64,000 nt of DNA from Pigmentiphaga aceris (GTDB taxonomy: Bacteria > Pseudomonadota > Gammaproteobacteria > Burkholderiales > Burkholderiaceae_B): positions 124,001 through 188,000 of the forward strand of contig NZ_CP043046.1 of NCBI RefSeq assembly GCF_008119665.1, in the 5' to 3' direction. Shown here piece by piece: positions 50,038 through 57,730 of this stretch. The notes under the pieces are model-generated. The model saw nothing but the letters and a program-made list of their open reading frames with translations. It was not told where the DNA came from and did not search any database. Position 1 is the stretch's first letter. Each line of letters opens with the position of its first letter. A program made the position numbers and the translations under genes.

Positions 50038-51186
50038 TCACAGCGGCAGCTTTCGCACCCACGGTGTCACGACGCGCGGTGCGTCTTGCGACCGTCCCGG
50101 TGCCGGCCCCAGATCAAGCAGATGCAAGCCCAGTTCGGTAATGCCGATCTGCGGTGTCCATGCCGTGTCGGACAAAATCACCACGCCCCGCTGCGCGTTC
50201 CGGTCGAACAGCATCACCGACGAAAAGCCCCCGGTGCCGCCATCGTGGGTATGCACTACCCGGCCCCGTGCCTGGATCAGAAACCATCCCATGCCAACAT
50301 CCGGCTCGATGGCCAGGCGCTGCTGGCTGAGGGTCAGCGCCGAGCCGATTGCACTGTCTATCTGACCCAGCTGCGCTTGCAGATAACGAACCATGTCGGG
50401 CAAGGTGGCGCGTACGCCGCCAGTGCCAGACAAGTCCGTCGGGAATGTCCATTCCGGAATCGCACGCCCCTCGTTGTGGCCTGCGGCTTTGTGGATACCG
50501 GCAGGGGCCTGGGTCACGTAGGCGTTGCGCATGCCGATCGGTGTGAACAGGCGCTTGCGGGCCAGGGTTTCGAAGTCCGTGCCGGCGCGGTGCGCCACCG
50601 CATAGGACAGCAGCATGTAGCCAAGCGTGGAATATTCGAAGCGCGTGCCCGGGGGAGACGTCAAGCGCACGTCGGCCAGCGACGCAAGCAGCACACGTTC
50701 ATCGATGTCGGCGTAGGGGTTGCGCGGATCTGCCGGAGCCATGCGGGTGGCCTGCGCAGGCAATCCCGAGAAGTGGGTGACCAGGTGACGCAGGCGAATT
50801 GCCTGTCCCTGAAAGGCAGGCACCGGCGTGCCGGGCGGCAGATAGGCTGACAGCGGGTCATCGAGCGAGGCCTTGCCCTGATTGATCAGGTCGGCCAGCA
50901 GCGCCGCCGTCATGGTCTTGCTGATCGACCCGATCTCGAAGGCCGTGTGGTCGTTGATGCGGGTGTCTTGCCTGCCGCTGCCGCACCAATAGGTATGCGC
51001 AACCTGGGCGCGGTCGACCACCGCAACGGCCAGGCACGTGTCTGCGCGCTTGCCATTCAAGCCACCATTCACGTCGCCATTCAGGCCGCGAACCAGCTGC
51101 TGGGCCAGCCCGCTGTCGTCCATTGCGACGGCATTGCCCACCAAGCCAGCCCACAATAAGCAGATCGACACCAGCGCCAGTCTCAT
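50038..51186 (-). CDS. AmpC-like serine hydrolase, copy 2, with altered YxN motif
   Basis: 382 residues from ATG 51186 (AGGAGG 8 bp upstream). The signal peptide ends GNAVAMD (about 22). Motifs: Ser-x-x-Lys in FEIGSISKTMTAAL; Tyr-Ser-Thr in FEYSTLGYMLLSY where the family has Tyr-x-Asn; His-Asp-Gly in HTHDGGTGGFSS. It lacks the C-terminal barrel domain of copy 1. The two genes share long blocks (TGGVRATLPDMVRYLQAQLG against TGGVRSTLDD-type sequence), so they arose by tandem duplication. The Asn-to-Thr change may alter specificity or activity. Confidence 0.87.
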   Translation of the reverse strand: MRLALVSICLLWAGLVGNAVAMDDSGLAQQLVRGLNGDVNGGLNGKRADTCLAVAVVDRAQVAHTYWCGSGRQDTRINDHTAFEIGSISKTMTAALLADLINQGKASLDDPLSAYLPPGTPVPAFQGQAIRLRHLVTHFSGLPAQATRMAPADPRNPYADIDERVLLASLADVRLTSPPGTRFEYSTLGYMLLSYAVAHRAGTDFETLARKRLFTPIGMRNAYVTQAPAGIHKAAGHNEGRAIPEWTFPTDLSGTGGVRATLPDMVRYLQAQLGQIDSAIGSALTLSQQRLAIEPDVGMGWFLIQARGRVVHTHDGGTGGFSSVMLFDRNAQRGVVILSDTAWTPQIGITELGLHLLDLGPAPGRSQDAPRVVTPWVRKLPL

Positions 51187-51375
51187 CGCCACGTCCTCCT
51201 GCCTTGGTTCTACCACGGTCAATCTGTGCGTGGCAGTCATGCGTGTACCGCTGATCGGATCGACGCTGCTGACGGTCGGAATGAACCGGTGTGCGGATGT
51301 TGTGCGGAACCCGCGACAAACGCCCACCAAACGCTCACACTAGCGGGTTTCCACCAACAGCTTCTTGCTCGCGCC

Positions 51376-52320
51376 ATGAAACCGCTGCTTCTCGTCCTGA
51401 TCCACATGACCGATGATCGCCAGGCTTTGATCGAAGCCGTGTTCGACATCCTGTACGCGCCCGATGCGGCACGCCGCAAGTCGATGATCGAGACCGAAGG
51501 CGCGCGCATTCGCGCCGTGGTCACCAACGGCGCGGTCGGCCTGACAGCTGCCGAGATCGACGCCTTGCCGGCGCTGGAATTCGTGTCGGCTATTGGCGCA
51601 GGCTACGAGAAGATCGATGTGAAGGCCGCGAAGGCCCGTGGCATCGAGGTCACCAATGGCGGCGGCACCAATGCCGCCTGCGTCGCCGACCAGGTATTCG
51701 CGCTGTTGCTGGGTACGGTGCGCAAGGTGCCTGAGTACGATCAGGCCGTGCGCGACGGCCTGTTCCGTGAAGTGCTGCCGCTGCTGCCGAATTTTTCCGG
51801 CAAGAAGCTGGGCATCCTGGGCCTGGGCGAAATCGGCCGCGAAGTTGCCAAGCGTGCAGCGGGCTTCGACCTGCAGATCGCCTACTGCAACCGTCGCCAG
51901 CGTACCGACGTGGACTACCAGTACTTCGACAACATCCACGCGCTGGCCAGCTGGGCCGATTATCTGATCATCGCGGCACCGGGTGGCGCGGAAACCTTCC
52001 ACCTGATCGACGCGACCGTGCTGCAGGAATTGGGCAGCAAGGGCTACCTGGTGAACATTGCACGCGGCAGCCTGGTCGATTCCGCCGCGCTGGCCGATGC
52101 CTTGCATCGTGGCGTAATCGCCGGTGCCGGCCTGGATGTCTACGAGACCGAACCCGCACCGCCGACCGAGCTGCTGGCCTGCCCGAACCTGGTGATTGCC
52201 CCGCACGTGGCCGGCCTGTCGCCGGAAGCCTTCGCGGCTGCGGATGCGCGCTTCGTGGAAAACGGCCGCCGCTTCTTTGCCGGTGAGCAAGTCACGCATT
52301 CGGTGCTTGAAGCCGCCTGA
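51376..52320 (+). CDS. D-2-hydroxyacid dehydrogenase (glyoxylate/hydroxypyruvate reductase-like)
   Basis: 314 residues from ATG 51376 with no clear ribosome site; ATG 51406 is an alternative. The coenzyme fold starts at KKLGILGLGEIGREVA. The NCNRRQRTDVDYQYFD region after the second strand (YCNRR) suggests NADP preference. Catalytic residues: Arg in LVNIARGSLVDSAAL, Glu in DVYETEPAPP, His in VIAPHVAGLS. Cytoplasmic reductase of 2-keto acids such as hydroxypyruvate or glyoxylate. Followed by a strong terminator. Confidence 0.9.
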   Translation: MKPLLLVLIHMTDDRQALIEAVFDILYAPDAARRKSMIETEGARIRAVVTNGAVGLTAAEIDALPALEFVSAIGAGYEKIDVKAAKARGIEVTNGGGTNAACVADQVFALLLGTVRKVPEYDQAVRDGLFREVLPLLPNFSGKKLGILGLGEIGREVAKRAAGFDLQIAYCNRRQRTDVDYQYFDNIHALASWADYLIIAAPGGAETFHLIDATVLQELGSKGYLVNIARGSLVDSAALADALHRGVIAGAGLDVYETEPAPPTELLACPNLVIAPHVAGLSPEAFAAADARFVENGRRFFAGEQVTHSVLEAA

Positions 52321-52339
52321 GCCTGAGTCGTGCCCACAG

Positions 52340-52389
52340 CCGGGGCCAGCTCACGATGCTCAGCAGATCGTGAACAGGCCCCGGTTTTC
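52340..52389 (+). terminator. Rho-independent terminator after the hydroxyacid dehydrogenase gene
   Basis: Outer stem CCGGGGCC (52340-52347) with GGCCCCGG (52377-52384), inner stem TCACGAT (52351-52357) with ATCGTGA (52367-52373), then TTTTC. A two-part hairpin with a T-run, 19 bp after the stop and before the VF530 gene. Confidence 0.8.
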
Positions 52390-52404
52390 ATTCAAAATAT
52401 CGCC

Positions 52405-52659
52405 ATGCCTGATTCCACGTCGCCTGCCATTCAACCGAAAAACCCCTTGCACGGGCTCACGCTCGAACAGATCGTGACGGCGCTTGCCGATCACTACGGC
52501 TGGGACGAACTTGGTCAGCGCATCGAGATACGCTGCTTCACCCACGACCCCAGCATCAAGTCCAGCCTGAAGTTTCTGCGCAGGACGCCGTGGGCACGTG
52601 AAAAGGTGGAAAGCCTTTATCTGTTCATGCTGCGTGACAAGGCCCGCAAGGGCGTTTGA
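52405..52659 (+). CDS. VF530-family small DNA-binding-like protein
   Basis: 84 residues from ATG 52405. The sequence [20 protein letters not shown], then [20 protein letters not shown] and [20 protein letters not shown], is the complete VF530 (DUF2132) domain, a small helical fold first solved from Aliivibrio and thought to bind DNA by its structure. Length matches the family. It lies directly after a terminator and has its own short leader. Biological role unknown. Confidence 0.88.
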   Translation: MPDSTSPAIQPKNPLHGLTLEQIVTALADHYGWDELGQRIEIRCFTHDPSIKSSLKFLRRTPWAREKVESLYLFMLRDKARKGV

Positions 52660-52710
52660 ATGCGGCCACGGGGCATGTGCGCAGCGTGCGCATTTGCCCC
52701 TGCTGCCCCG

Positions 52711-53661
52711 TTATTCCACGCTGTGCGCAAGCACCGGTTCACCCTCGATGGCGACCGACGCTCGGCCGTCTGGCCCCACGGGCACGTCACCTACCAGCGT
52801 GATGCGATACAACTGGCGATCGAAGTCGGTATCGAAGATATCCACCGGAGCCAGATGCGCCGTGCTGCGGTTGTCCCAGAAGGCAATCGAGCCTGCTTCC
52901 CATTTGAAGCGCACGGTGTATTCCGGGCGGATCGAATGCTCGAACAGCAAGGCCAGCAGTTGCTCGCTTTCGCGCGGCGTCAGGCCGATGATGCGCTTCA
53001 GAAACGATGGGCTGCTGTAGAGCGCGCGTTCGCCGGTTTCCGGGTGGACGCGCACCAGGGGATGCTCGCTGACCAGCGGGCGGGTTTTCACCTTGTCGGT
53101 GAATGACGCACTGGCACTTGCGCCTTCCGGCGGCGAGAAGCGATGTTCACCGCGCAAGGTGTCCACGAAGGCTTTCAGCGTGTCCGACAAGCCGTTGTAA
53201 GCCGCCACTAGATTGGTCCATTGCGTGTCGCCGCCAAATGGCGGAATGGTCACGCCACGCAAGATGGACGCGAAAGGCGGATTGACCGCCGCCGTGACGT
53301 CAGCGTGCCAGCCGGTCCACGGGCGCACCAGCTTGTCGCCATTGAAGCGTGACTTCAGGCGGTCGCGGCCTACTGAATACACCTCGGGGTGACCTTCCAC
53401 ATAACCGAACACCGGATGACCGACGGTCAGTTCTCCGAACTGACGCCCGAAGGCCACTTGCTGCGCGTGTGTCAGGTGCTGATCACGAAAGAACACCACC
53501 TTCCACTTCAGCAATGCCTCGCGGATGGCGGCGACTGCCATGGGACTGAGCTGATGCGTGAGGTCCACCCCGTCGATCTGTGCGCCGATGTGAACCGACA
53601 AGGGGGTGACGCGAACGGAATCAAGGTCGAGCCGGGCAAGGGTCGATGGCAGTGCGCTCAT
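52711..53661 (-). CDS. TauD/TfdA-family alpha-ketoglutarate-dependent dioxygenase
   Basis: 316 residues from ATG 53661 (AAAGGAG 6 bp upstream). The iron triad is visible: H119-x-D121 in GWHADVTA and the distal His in NRSTAHLAPVD, with the 2-oxoglutarate-binding Arg in RQLYRITLVGD. Other family blocks: IGAQIDGVDLT, VVFFRDQHLTHAQQVAFGR. Members oxidise taurine, alkyl sulfates or 2,4-D to release sulfite, sulfate or a phenol. Two flavin monooxygenases of sulfur-scavenging type lie within 10 kb (43855, 56066), which favours an organosulfur substrate, but no operon links them. Confidence 0.92.
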   Translation of the reverse strand: MSALPSTLARLDLDSVRVTPLSVHIGAQIDGVDLTHQLSPMAVAAIREALLKWKVVFFRDQHLTHAQQVAFGRQFGELTVGHPVFGYVEGHPEVYSVGRDRLKSRFNGDKLVRPWTGWHADVTAAVNPPFASILRGVTIPPFGGDTQWTNLVAAYNGLSDTLKAFVDTLRGEHRFSPPEGASASASFTDKVKTRPLVSEHPLVRVHPETGERALYSSPSFLKRIIGLTPRESEQLLALLFEHSIRPEYTVRFKWEAGSIAFWDNRSTAHLAPVDIFDTDFDRQLYRITLVGDVPVGPDGRASVAIEGEPVLAHSVE

Positions 53662-53791
53662 GCGGCGCTCCTTTCTGCAGAGATCGCGGACCGGAGATGC
53701 CGCGAATGACCGACAGATTCTGTGAGCGCTGCGCGCACTGCGTCCAATACCCAATTCTGCTTTGCAAATCCGCCGCGCCAGCCGACTTGCC

Positions 53792-55159
53792 TTACTTCGC
53801 CTTCAGGAAATCACCGACTTCCAGCAGCACCAGTTCATTGTCGTCCACCAGGTTAGGTCCACGGCTGCTGGAGAACGGCAGGTTGTTGTCGTTGCCGACC
53901 ACGATGTGCGTGGCATCGACCACGTCCACGTTCTCGATGGTGAAGAACGGGAAACGCAATACGCCGTCGTGCAGCGGCTTGCGCGCGAGCTTCTGCGGGT
54001 CGGCGATCTTCAGCAAGTCGATGTAGCCGATCTTGCGCAACGGGCCACCCACGTTGGCGTCGGTCATCTCCACCTTGTAGACACGCTTGAATTTGGCGAT
54101 GTCGTCGAAGCAGTCCTTGCGCTTTTCACCAGCGGGGCAGGCCTGGTCGGCAGACCCTTCGCTGTTGTCGCGTTCGATGATCAGGCCAGTGGTGCCGTCG
54201 ATCATGTTGAAGTCGCCAATCGCGTAACCCGATTGTTCCAGCGGGTACATCCAATGGCGGCCGGTCCATTTGCTTGTGGCCACGTCGAATTCCAGCACGC
54301 GCAGCGCTTCCTTGCCGTCGATCTTCTCGAAATCCTTGGCCTCGGCATTCCACACCGGGCCTTCCAGCAGCGCATACAGTTTGCTGCCATCCTTGGATGC
54401 CGCCATGCCTTCGAAGCCCTTCGAGCGCTTGGTCTGGAACACGACTGCGCCACCCGGTGCGGCCGGGGTGGTCACCGACGGATTGTCCGGCGACTTCACG
54501 ACCTTGCCATCGACCAGCGTGTCGTAGACCGCCAGCACTTTGCCGTCCAGGGTGGCCTTGATCAGATAGGGGCCGAACTCGTCACCGATCCACAGGAAAC
54601 CGCCCGCGAACTGGAAGCTCTCCGGGTCGAAGTCCGCACCGGTCAGGTAACGCTTGGTCGAGCTTTCATTGACGATGCGAAACGGCACTTTCTGGTCCGG
54701 GTCGTGCAGGAAGACGGTGTTCTTGCGGTTGAACTTGCCGGTCTTGAAATCGACCTGGTAGTGGTTCAGGTACAGCATGAAGTCGGGCGAATTGGCTTTC
54801 GAGCCTGCGCCGTTGTCGGTCAGGATCCAGTAGCTGCCATCGGCCATGTGTTTGATGCCGGAATGTCCTTGCTGCGGCTGACCTTTGAAGGGCAGCGACA
54901 TGCCGGTGGGGCGTCCGCCCGACAGACCTTCGACCGTGCCGACTTTGTTGACCCGGCTGCCGGTGGTGAATTTGCCGCTGAGCGCCATGTCGGACGGGGC
55001 GTCTTTGGGCGTGGCGACAAACGAGGCTGCTGGCAACACGGCATGACCGCTCAAGGTGGCGGGAAATTCCGGTGCGGTGTTCTGCGCGTGGACCGGCAGG
55101 GCGGCAGAAGCAAGCGCGAAGGCAAGGGTGGCGGCGAGGGCGGACAGAGAGTGGTTCAT
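53792..55159 (-). CDS. Secreted phytase-like esterase family protein
   Basis: 455 residues from ATG 55159; the frame is open far upstream but MNHSLSALAATLAFALASAA is a clear signal peptide start (cleavage near VHAQ). The mature protein has the 'esterase-like activity of phytase' propeller pattern: VEGLSGGRPTG, HSGIKHMADGSYWILTDNGA, FDPESFQFAGGFLWIGDEFGPYLIKATLDGKVL, KGFEGMAASKDGSKLYALLEG and IGDFNMIDGTTGLIIERDNS. It is probably periplasmic and may hydrolyse phosphoesters. It lies between the TauD-type and LysE genes with no visible operon partner. Confidence 0.85.
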   Translation of the reverse strand: MNHSLSALAATLAFALASAALPVHAQNTAPEFPATLSGHAVLPAASFVATPKDAPSDMALSGKFTTGSRVNKVGTVEGLSGGRPTGMSLPFKGQPQQGHSGIKHMADGSYWILTDNGAGSKANSPDFMLYLNHYQVDFKTGKFNRKNTVFLHDPDQKVPFRIVNESSTKRYLTGADFDPESFQFAGGFLWIGDEFGPYLIKATLDGKVLAVYDTLVDGKVVKSPDNPSVTTPAAPGGAVVFQTKRSKGFEGMAASKDGSKLYALLEGPVWNAEAKDFEKIDGKEALRVLEFDVATSKWTGRHWMYPLEQSGYAIGDFNMIDGTTGLIIERDNSEGSADQACPAGEKRKDCFDDIAKFKRVYKVEMTDANVGGPLRKIGYIDLLKIADPQKLARKPLHDGVLRFPFFTIENVDVVDATHIVVGNDNNLPFSSSRGPNLVDDNELVLLEVGDFLKAK

Positions 55160-55363
55160 GGCTCGTTGCACAGACGGGAAGCCGCCACGATGCAATCGGC
55201 ATGTGACATGACCGTGACCGGCTCTGTCCATTCTGGAAAGTGTGCGTCCACCAACTTGCGCCACATTGTCTGGCTGGCGTTGCTCGGAAGCCGCAATGTT
55301 GCATGGCGGGCGGCTGCGCCGGCGCGCATAATGATCGGCTTCCCTTTTGCCCGTGCCTGCACC

Positions 55364-55996
55364 ATGACGCTCACTACCTGGCTTACGTTCACCCTTGCTT
55401 CGTGGGCCATTTCGTTTTCGCCGGGCGCGGGTGCCATCTGCGCCATGTCGTCGGGGCTGCGCTACGGTGCTGCCCACGGTTACTGGACGACGGTTGGTCT
55501 GGTGATCGGCATTGCATTCCAGGTCACCGTGGTCGGCCTGGGGGTGGGTGCCTTGCTGGCTGCGTCGGCCACCGCCTTCACGGTGGTCAAGTGGGCCGGG
55601 GCGCTGTACCTGATCTGGCTGGGTATCAAGCAGTGGCGGGCCGAGGCCAGCCCGGTGCAGTTAAATGCCGACGGTGTCGTCAACGAAAGCCGGTGGCAGC
55701 TGATTGCGAAGGGTTGCCTGGTCAATGCCAGCAACCCCAAGGGCACGGTGTTCCTGCTGGCTGTGGTGCCGCAGTTCCTGAACCCGGCCGCACCGCTGGC
55801 CCCGCAGTACCTGATCATCGGTGTCACGCTGGCATTCACCGACGCCGTGGTGATGGGCTTCTACACGATTCTGGCATCGCGGGTGCTGCGCCTGCTGCGC
55901 ACGCCGCGTCAGATCCGTGGCATCAACCGCACCTTCGGCGGCCTGTTCATGGCGGCGGGTGCGTGGCTGGCGACGTTCAAACGCGCGGTGGTGTAA
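55364..55996 (+). CDS. LysE/RhtB-family amino-acid exporter
   Basis: 210 residues from ATG 55364. It has six membrane segments and the family start TLASWAISFSPGAGAICAMSSGLRYG (the F-x-P-G motif with the following G-x-x-x-G), then KWAGALYLIWLGIKQW, NPKGTVFLLAVVPQFL and the late GGLFMAAGAWLATF. Exporters of this family expel lysine, homoserine, threonine or other metabolites. It is divergent from the secreted phytase-like gene. Substrate not deducible. Confidence 0.93.
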   Translation: MTLTTWLTFTLASWAISFSPGAGAICAMSSGLRYGAAHGYWTTVGLVIGIAFQVTVVGLGVGALLAASATAFTVVKWAGALYLIWLGIKQWRAEASPVQLNADGVVNESRWQLIAKGCLVNASNPKGTVFLLAVVPQFLNPAAPLAPQYLIIGVTLAFTDAVVMGFYTILASRVLRLLRTPRQIRGINRTFGGLFMAAGAWLATFKRAVV

Positions 55997-56065
55997 GCAG
56001 GGTCCACGTGATCGTGTGAGTATCTGCGGCGGGCAGGGCTGACAAGTGCCGTCCCGCTACCGCCT

Positions 56066-57265
56066 TCAAAGCGTGGGTGTTCCCACCGACCATGAAAACA
56101 CCGGCCGCTCGCCATTGAGCACACTCGCCCCAATCGCCCGTTCCTTGTAGATGACCGGGTTGTGCGAGGCCAGGGTGCGGGCATTGCGCCAGTGGCGGTC
56201 GAACTGGTGGCGTCGGTCCAGTGCCGATGCGCCGCCCACTTCGAACAATCGTGTGGTGGCGGGCAGCACGATGTCCACCACGGCCACCTGGGCCTTGGAC
56301 GCCAGCAACTCGATGTCCAGATAGTCTTCGTCTCCGGCATCGCCTGCCTGCGCCAGCGCTTCCAGGCGATCCAGTGCGCGTGCCACCGCCAGCACCGTGG
56401 CATCGGTGGCAAACGAGGTGCTGGCCAACTGGCCGATCACTTGTTGCACGGCGGTGTCGTGGCGCGGCAGCGTGCCGCTGCCGTGGCTGTAGCTGCGCGT
56501 GCGCGCCCGCACAAAACCTGCCGCGTCGCGCACCACCGCGCGGCCAATGCCGGCCAGGGTCGCCAGGTGAATGGTCTGCACAAACGCCGGTATGTAGGTC
56601 GCGTCGCCCAGGCGTGGCAGGAACACGTCGGCGTCTGCCACCGGCACATCCACCAGGCGGGTGGTGCCCGATCCCGTCTGCCGCTGGCCAAAGCCCAGCC
56701 AGTCGTCCGCGCGCTCGACGCCCGGGGCTTTGACGTCAACCAGTACGTTCACGGTCTCGCCGTCTTCCCGCTTGGCCAGCACATTGATCCAGTCGGCATA
56801 CAAACTGCCCGTGCTGTAGGACTTCACCCCATTGATGACCCAGGCGTCGCCACGCTGATGCAGGCGCGTCTGGATATCGCCGTTAGGCACATTGCCCGGT
56901 TCGGTCACGCCACTGCCGACCAATGCGCCCTGCGTGATCCGCTGGAACCAGCCGGGCACGGCGTCGGATCGATAGATGCTGCGCAGCCGTTCCACCGACG
57001 CGAAGTGCGCGCGGAGTATCTGCGGCAGGTTGGAATCGGCCTCGCCCAGTTCGATCAGCAGGCGGAACAACTGCTCGAAGCTTGCGCCCAGGCCGCCGTG
57101 CTGCACCGGCACACGCAAGGTGCCGAAGCCTGCCTCGCGCAGCCATTGCACGGCCTCGAACGGACGCGTGTCGTCTTGCTCGCGCTGCACGGCGCTGTCG
57201 GCAATGCGGTCGAAAACGGGGTGGAAGCGGTCGGCGAGCTGCTTGTCTGACGGGGTGGCGGGCAT
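56066..57265 (-). CDS. Acyl-CoA-dehydrogenase-fold flavoprotein monooxygenase (DszC/SfnC-like)
   Basis: 399 residues. It has the acyl-CoA dehydrogenase fold without the catalytic Glu context of true dehydrogenases: RPFEAVQWLREAGFGTLRVP, GGLGASFEQLFRLLIELGEA, LVGSGVTEPGNVPNGD, VINGVKSYSTGSLYADWINV, and the C-terminal ATTRLFEVGGASALDRRHQF, which is typical of DszC, SfnC and related class D flavin monooxygenases. These use reduced flavin from a partner reductase on sulfur or nitrogen heteroatoms. The DszA/NtaA-type partner type occurs at 43855. Organosulfur use is plausible; it is divergent from prfC across a 465-bp gap. Confidence 0.87.
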   Translation of the reverse strand: MPATPSDKQLADRFHPVFDRIADSAVQREQDDTRPFEAVQWLREAGFGTLRVPVQHGGLGASFEQLFRLLIELGEADSNLPQILRAHFASVERLRSIYRSDAVPGWFQRITQGALVGSGVTEPGNVPNGDIQTRLHQRGDAWVINGVKSYSTGSLYADWINVLAKREDGETVNVLVDVKAPGVERADDWLGFGQRQTGSGTTRLVDVPVADADVFLPRLGDATYIPAFVQTIHLATLAGIGRAVVRDAAGFVRARTRSYSHGSGTLPRHDTAVQQVIGQLASTSFATDATVLAVARALDRLEALAQAGDAGDEDYLDIELLASKAQVAVVDIVLPATTRLFEVGGASALDRRHQFDRHWRNARTLASHNPVIYKERAIGASVLNGERPVFSWSVGTPTL

Positions 57266-57464
57266 GGCAACGGGGTCTTTATGAAAGAAAGTATTGGCGT
57301 GGTTCTGCGGTCACGCCACCCGTATTGCACCGTTGCCGATCGGCACTGCCAACCATCGATTTTCCATATCCTTATGGGAGACGGCTTCGCTTTGCTCCGC
57401 CGTTTCGCGCCCGCGCCGGCAGCGTGTGTGGTGCGTAAAACCCGCCCCCATCGATGCTCGTGCT
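57266..57464. other. Intergenic stretch without a supported gene
   Basis: Between the DszC/SfnC-like gene and the DnaA-box-like array I see no frame with a credible start and no strong hairpin. It probably holds the promoter of the minus-strand gene. Confidence 0.5.
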
Positions 57465-57620
57465 TGAGGATAAGTCTGTGGACAAGCTGGGGGCAGCCTG
57501 TGCGCAATTCGGGATAAGTCTGTGTGCCTCCCTGGCAAGGCTGTGGACGACTCTGTGGATGACACTGTGAATAGCCGGTGTGCAAACTGTGGATAGCTGC
57601 AGGGAAACCGGTCTGGATAA
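57465..57620 (+). promoter_or_regulatory. Cluster of eight DnaA-box-like 9-mers, all in one orientation
   Basis: Against TGTGGATAA (the complement of TTATCCACA): TGAGGATAA 57465, TGTGGACAA 57477, TCGGGATAA 57509, TGTGGACGA 57542, TGTGGATGA 57554, TGTGAATAG 57566, TGTGGATAG 57588, TCTGGATAA 57612. Each differs at one or two positions; none is perfect. Start-to-start distances are 12, 32, 33, 12, 12, 22 and 24, close to whole helical turns. A 13-mer GGATAAGTCTGTG is repeated at 57468 and 57512. No dnaA, dnaN, rpmH or gidA flanks it. Confidence 0.5.
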
Positions 57621-57730
57621 GGTGCTTTCTCGGCCGGTGCGACTTATGCGCCACATCTGACGGCCATCTGGCGGTCGTGAAGTGAACCGCTGCCGTGCTC
57701 GACGGCCGGGCAGGTTAAAATGCCCGCCAA

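Noticed and set aside
53762..55363. Plus-strand extension of the LysE frame over 500 codons upstream
   Set aside because: It is antisense to the phytase-like gene; the real LysE start at 55364 gives the family's full length.
57465..57620. Replication origin (oriC) of the chromosome
   Set aside because: No perfect DnaA box, no AT-rich unwinding region beside it and no dnaA/dnaN/gidA/rpmH neighbours; reported only as a DnaA-box-like cluster.
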